8,492 bases of DNA, taken from NCBI GenBank assembly GCA_002362155.1, contig DETN01000189.1, positions 1 to 8,492 of the forward strand, written 5' to 3'. The stretch comes from Lachnospiraceae bacterium UBA3287 (lineage in GTDB: Bacteria > Bacillota > Clostridia > Lachnospirales > Lachnospiraceae). Position 1 is the first letter of the stretch, and each line of letters starts with the position of its first letter. Below, in pieces: positions 7,256 to 8,492 of the stretch. A model generated the notes under the pieces. That model searched no databases. It was not told where the DNA came from and saw only the letters and a program-made list of their open reading frames with translations. The position numbers were made by a program, and so were the translations under genes.

Positions 7256-7285
7256 CTAAGATAAGAAAGACTAAGATAAGAAAGA
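7256..7285. repeat. Two perfect tandem copies of a 15-bp unit
   Basis: CTAAGATAAGAAAGA occurs at 7256-7270 and again at 7271-7285, with no mismatch and no spacer. It lies between the thiolase stop and its terminator, so it would be in the 3' untranslated region. A recent slippage duplication is the simplest explanation. Confidence 0.9.
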
Positions 7286-7288
7286 CAA

Positions 7289-7324
7289 AGAAACGCCCGG
7301 GCTGGCTATAGCCCGGGCGTTTCT
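7289..7324 (+). terminator. Intrinsic terminator of the thiolase gene
   Basis: A perfect 15-bp stem, AGAAACGCCCGGGCT (7289-7303) with AGCCCGGGCGTTTCT (7310-7324), closes a 6-base loop GGCTAT. The 3' arm has a GC core followed by GTTTCT. An A-rich tract precedes it, so it may also act on minus-strand transcription. It lies 67 bases after the thiolase stop. Confidence 0.82.
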
Positions 7325-7375
7325 GCGCACGGCGCACCGCCGCTGCCCTTTTTTTCTGCCTTTCCCTTCCGGAAC

Positions 7376-7408
7376 AAAAAAAGGAACCGGTCTTTCAACC
7401 GATTCCTT
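7376..7408 (-). terminator. Intrinsic terminator of the tRNA-Arg gene
   Basis: On the minus strand, AAGGAATCGGT (7408-7398) pairs with ACCGGTTCCTT (7391-7381) around a 6-base loop, with one G-T pair, and a run of seven T (7382-7376) follows. It starts 5 bases beyond the tRNA 3' end, so the tRNA appears to be transcribed alone. Confidence 0.85.
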
Positions 7409-7413
7409 CGGGA

Positions 7414-7487
7414 TGTTAGTGACAAGATTCGAACTCGCGACCTTCTGGTCCGTAGCCAGACGCTCTATCCAGCTGAGCTACACTAAC
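7414..7487 (-). tRNA. tRNA-Arg, anticodon ACG
   Basis: The 74-base cloverleaf folds fully. Acceptor GTTAGTG/CACTAAC has 7 pairs with discriminator A. The D arm is GCTC/GAGC with loop AGCTGGATA, and the anticodon arm is TCTGG/CCAGA with loop CTACGGA. A 5-base variable loop AGGTC is followed by T arm GCGAG/CTTGT (two G-U pairs) with loop TTCGAAT. The anticodon ACG (genomic 7451-7453) reads CGU. Its A34 is expected to be changed to inosine by TadA so that CGC and CGA are also read. The 3' CCA is not encoded (TCC follows the discriminator), so CCA must be added enzymatically. It converges on the thiolase gene and is flanked by its own promoter and terminator. Confidence 0.97.
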
Positions 7488-7515
7488 ACATCGCTGTTCC
7501 TCAACAGCAAAATTT

Positions 7516-7544
7516 ATTATAGTGTGCGGGAGGGGAAGTGTCAA
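7516..7544 (-). promoter_or_regulatory. Consensus sigma-A promoter of the tRNA-Arg gene
   Basis: On the minus strand, TTGACA (7544-7539), a 17-base spacer, and TATAAT (7521-7516) match the housekeeping consensus perfectly in both boxes and in spacing. The predicted start, near 7509, gives a leader of about 21 bases before the tRNA. That leader contains a small hairpin CTGTT-GAGG-AACAG (7507-7494), which may help position RNase P processing. Confidence 0.92.
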
Positions 7545-7651
7545 TAGTTTTTTAAAAGAATTTTTCGGCCCCTGGATCTGACCGCCGGGATTATAAGCAT
7601 GTTTTCCTATCCTGCACGGCTCTGCCGGCGCTCCATAGGCCCCAGCCGTTT

Positions 7652-7680
7652 TTGCATTTTTATTTTCTTTCCGATATCAT
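7652..7680 (+). promoter_or_regulatory. Candidate promoter of the LacI-type gene
   Basis: TTGCAT (7652-7657), a 17-base T-rich spacer, and TATCAT (7675-7680) form a plausible sigma-A promoter with a weak -35 box and a good -10 box. It would start near 7687, leaving a leader of about 80 bases. It lies back to back with the tRNA promoter. The interval 7545-7651 holds nothing else I can recognise. Confidence 0.4.
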
Positions 7681-7690
7681 TTTTTATATG

Positions 7691-7724
7691 GGGCTTCCCG
7701 GCGGGGGAGGCGAGAGCCTTTTTT
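7691..7724 (+). promoter_or_regulatory. Leader stem-loop with U-run ahead of the LacI-type gene
   Basis: Within the predicted leader, CTTCCC (7694-7699) can pair with GGGGAG (7704-7709). Alternatively GGCT (7692-7695) pairs with AGCC (7715-7718), or AGGC (7708-7711) forms a short stem with GCCT (7716-7719) on a GAGA tetraloop. A run of six T follows (7719-7724). The folds are short and compete with each other, so an attenuator is possible but not shown. Confidence 0.3.
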
Positions 7725-7752
7725 CCGGCAGGTCCCCAAATCTATCAGAAAG

Positions 7753-7758
7753 AAAGGA
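7753..7758 (+). promoter_or_regulatory. Ribosome binding site that fixes the LacI-type start
   Basis: AAAGGA lies 7 bases before ATG 7766. The frame also contains in-frame ATGs further upstream (from 7652), but these overlap the candidate promoter and add residues unrelated to any LacI family N-terminus. The helix-turn-helix begins immediately after the ATG at 7766, so that is the start chosen here. Confidence 0.75.
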
Positions 7759-7765
7759 AATAAAC

Positions 7766-8404
7766 ATGGTAACACTCAGAGACGTTTCCATCGTCTGCTG
7801 CACGTCCAGATCCTCTGCCAGCAAGGCCATGCAGGGCTACCTGGATATCAGCGATTCCCTCCGCAGCAGGGTCAGGGAAACAGCCCAGGTCATGGGATAT
7901 ATTGACAGGGCCTCCGCCCGGAGGCTTCCCGAAAAGCCCCTGTTCGGCCTTTTCATTACAGACAGGTTCAGACAGCTGGAAGAAGAGGAAAAAATACGGG
8001 CATGGGAAGAAAAGTTCACGCAATTATGTGAAAAAGCGGGATATTCCGTGACATACCTTTGTCCGGAAAGGCAGTCGGGAGAAAAACTGGTCTATGAATA
8101 CTTTGTCTCCAGGCTTTCCGGGGCCTGCGTCCTTTGCGGAAGGGAGGAATCGGATCTCCTCTATACCCTGTCCCTTTCCACCGCTCTGTGGACCGCCTGC
8201 TGCGGCAGGACCTACCTGTGCTGTACAGACCCCTGCATGATCGAATCCTTCTGCGACAGGCAGGAGGAAGTCTGGAACTGGGAAGATATGGCGGAAAGAT
8301 CCGTCCGGGACCTTTTAAAGAAGGCGGCCTGGCGGAAAAAACGCCTCAGAAGGCTGACCAGGTCCGGCGGGATATGCGCTGAAAAATCTCCGGATCCCTC
8401 CTGA
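7766..8404 (+). CDS. Short, cysteine-rich LacI-family regulator (probably truncated; possible pseudogene)
   Basis: The 212-residue product begins with a recognisable LacI-type DNA-binding domain. TLRDVSIVCCTSRSSASKAM at 3-22 is the helix-turn-helix, followed by DISDSLRSRVRETAQVMGY, and ASARRL at 49-54 matches the hinge-helix region. Residues 58-125 resemble the start of the sugar-binding domain (PLFGLFI... then SGACVLCG). The segment EDMAERSVRDLLKK suggests only the first half of that domain remains. Full LacI proteins have about 330-350 residues, and the frame stops at 8402-8404 with no coding signal after it. The helix-turn-helix is odd too: the usual AGVS is replaced by CCTS. Thirteen cysteines occur in 212 residues, eight of them within residues 121-163. 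This may be a decayed gene, or a short regulator with unusual chemistry. Its target is unknown. Confidence 0.72.
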   Translation: MVTLRDVSIVCCTSRSSASKAMQGYLDISDSLRSRVRETAQVMGYIDRASARRLPEKPLFGLFITDRFRQLEEEEKIRAWEEKFTQLCEKAGYSVTYLCPERQSGEKLVYEYFVSRLSGACVLCGREESDLLYTLSLSTALWTACCGRTYLCCTDPCMIESFCDRQEEVWNWEDMAERSVRDLLKKAAWRKKRLRRLTRSGGICAEKSPDPS

Positions 8405-8492
8405 AAAACCCCTCTGAAAGTATTAAATTTTTCTAAACTCACTTCTTCCGCTCTCATTAAAACGAGTCTCCGGTCTTATCTTAAAACCTTTT
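8405..8492. other. AT-rich tail without recognisable gene
   Basis: After the LacI-type stop, base composition becomes AT-rich (for example TATTAAATTTTTCTAA from about 8420). I found no reading frame that continues the LacI family, no convincing hairpin and no start of a further gene before the window ends. Confidence 0.5.

Noticed and set aside
7652..7765. Upstream in-frame extension of the LacI-type gene
   Set aside because: The extra residues are unrelated to LacI proteins, overlap the candidate promoter and have no ribosome site comparable to the one at 7753-7758.
8134..8382. A frameshifted continuation of the LacI-type gene in the +1 frame (it contains LLRQDLPVLY)
   Set aside because: This stretch loosely resembles a LacI sensor strand, but the main frame continues with EDMAERSVRDLLKK, which fits better. 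A frameshift cannot be decided without homologues.
1..8492. CRISPR array, phage, transposon or defence genes
   Set aside because: No spaced direct repeats, transposase, integrase or known defence motifs are visible on either strand.

Overview
The window is GC-rich DNA with strong Shine-Dalgarno sites, Clostridia-type carbohydrate genes and a thiolase close to the clostridial/Zoogloea type. This suggests a fermentative Firmicute, most likely a gut or rumen member of the Lachnospiraceae or a relative. That assignment rests on protein style and gene content only; no marker gene in the window fixes it.

Layout. Positions 1-5299 are a plus-strand glycoside utilisation cluster: the 3' end of a GH2 beta-galactosidase-type gene (1-504), a 1012-residue GH3 beta-glucosidase-type enzyme with circularly permuted domains and a membrane segment at each end (608-3646), and a GPH/MelB-type sugar:cation symporter (3749-5299). 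Stem-loops sit in both internal gaps (about 520-570 and 3693-3727), so the three genes may share a promoter upstream of the window while being expressed at different levels. A very long palindromic terminator (5328-5379) closes the cluster. Next come a YbaK-type Cys-tRNA(Pro) deacylase gene with its own sigma-A-like promoter (5488-5976) and a standalone acetyl-CoA acetyltransferase gene (6040-7221), ended by a strong terminator (7289-7324). A tRNA-Arg(ACG) gene on the minus strand (7414-7487) has a perfect-consensus promoter and its own terminator facing the thiolase terminator. The right end holds a LacI-type regulator gene (7766-8404) that codes for only 212 residues, is cysteine-rich, and lacks much of the sugar-binding domain. 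The last 88 bases show no gene.

How the genes may work together (inference): the GH3 enzyme, held at the outer face of the membrane by both ends, trims beta-linked glycosides. The symporter imports the released sugars or short oligosaccharides, and the GH2 enzyme finishes hydrolysis, probably inside the cell. The thiolase condenses two acetyl-CoA at the entry to butyrate-type fermentation. The GH3 and thiolase genes avoid the same rare codons (TTA, CTA, TCA), which suggests both are highly expressed. Nothing links the LacI-type gene to the sugar cluster except distance.

I see no CRISPR array, prophage, insertion sequence or obvious defence system. The most unusual items are the permuted, doubly anchored GH3 protein, the alternative hairpins between GH2 and GH3, the long palindrome at 5328-5379, and the short cysteine-rich LacI-type protein.
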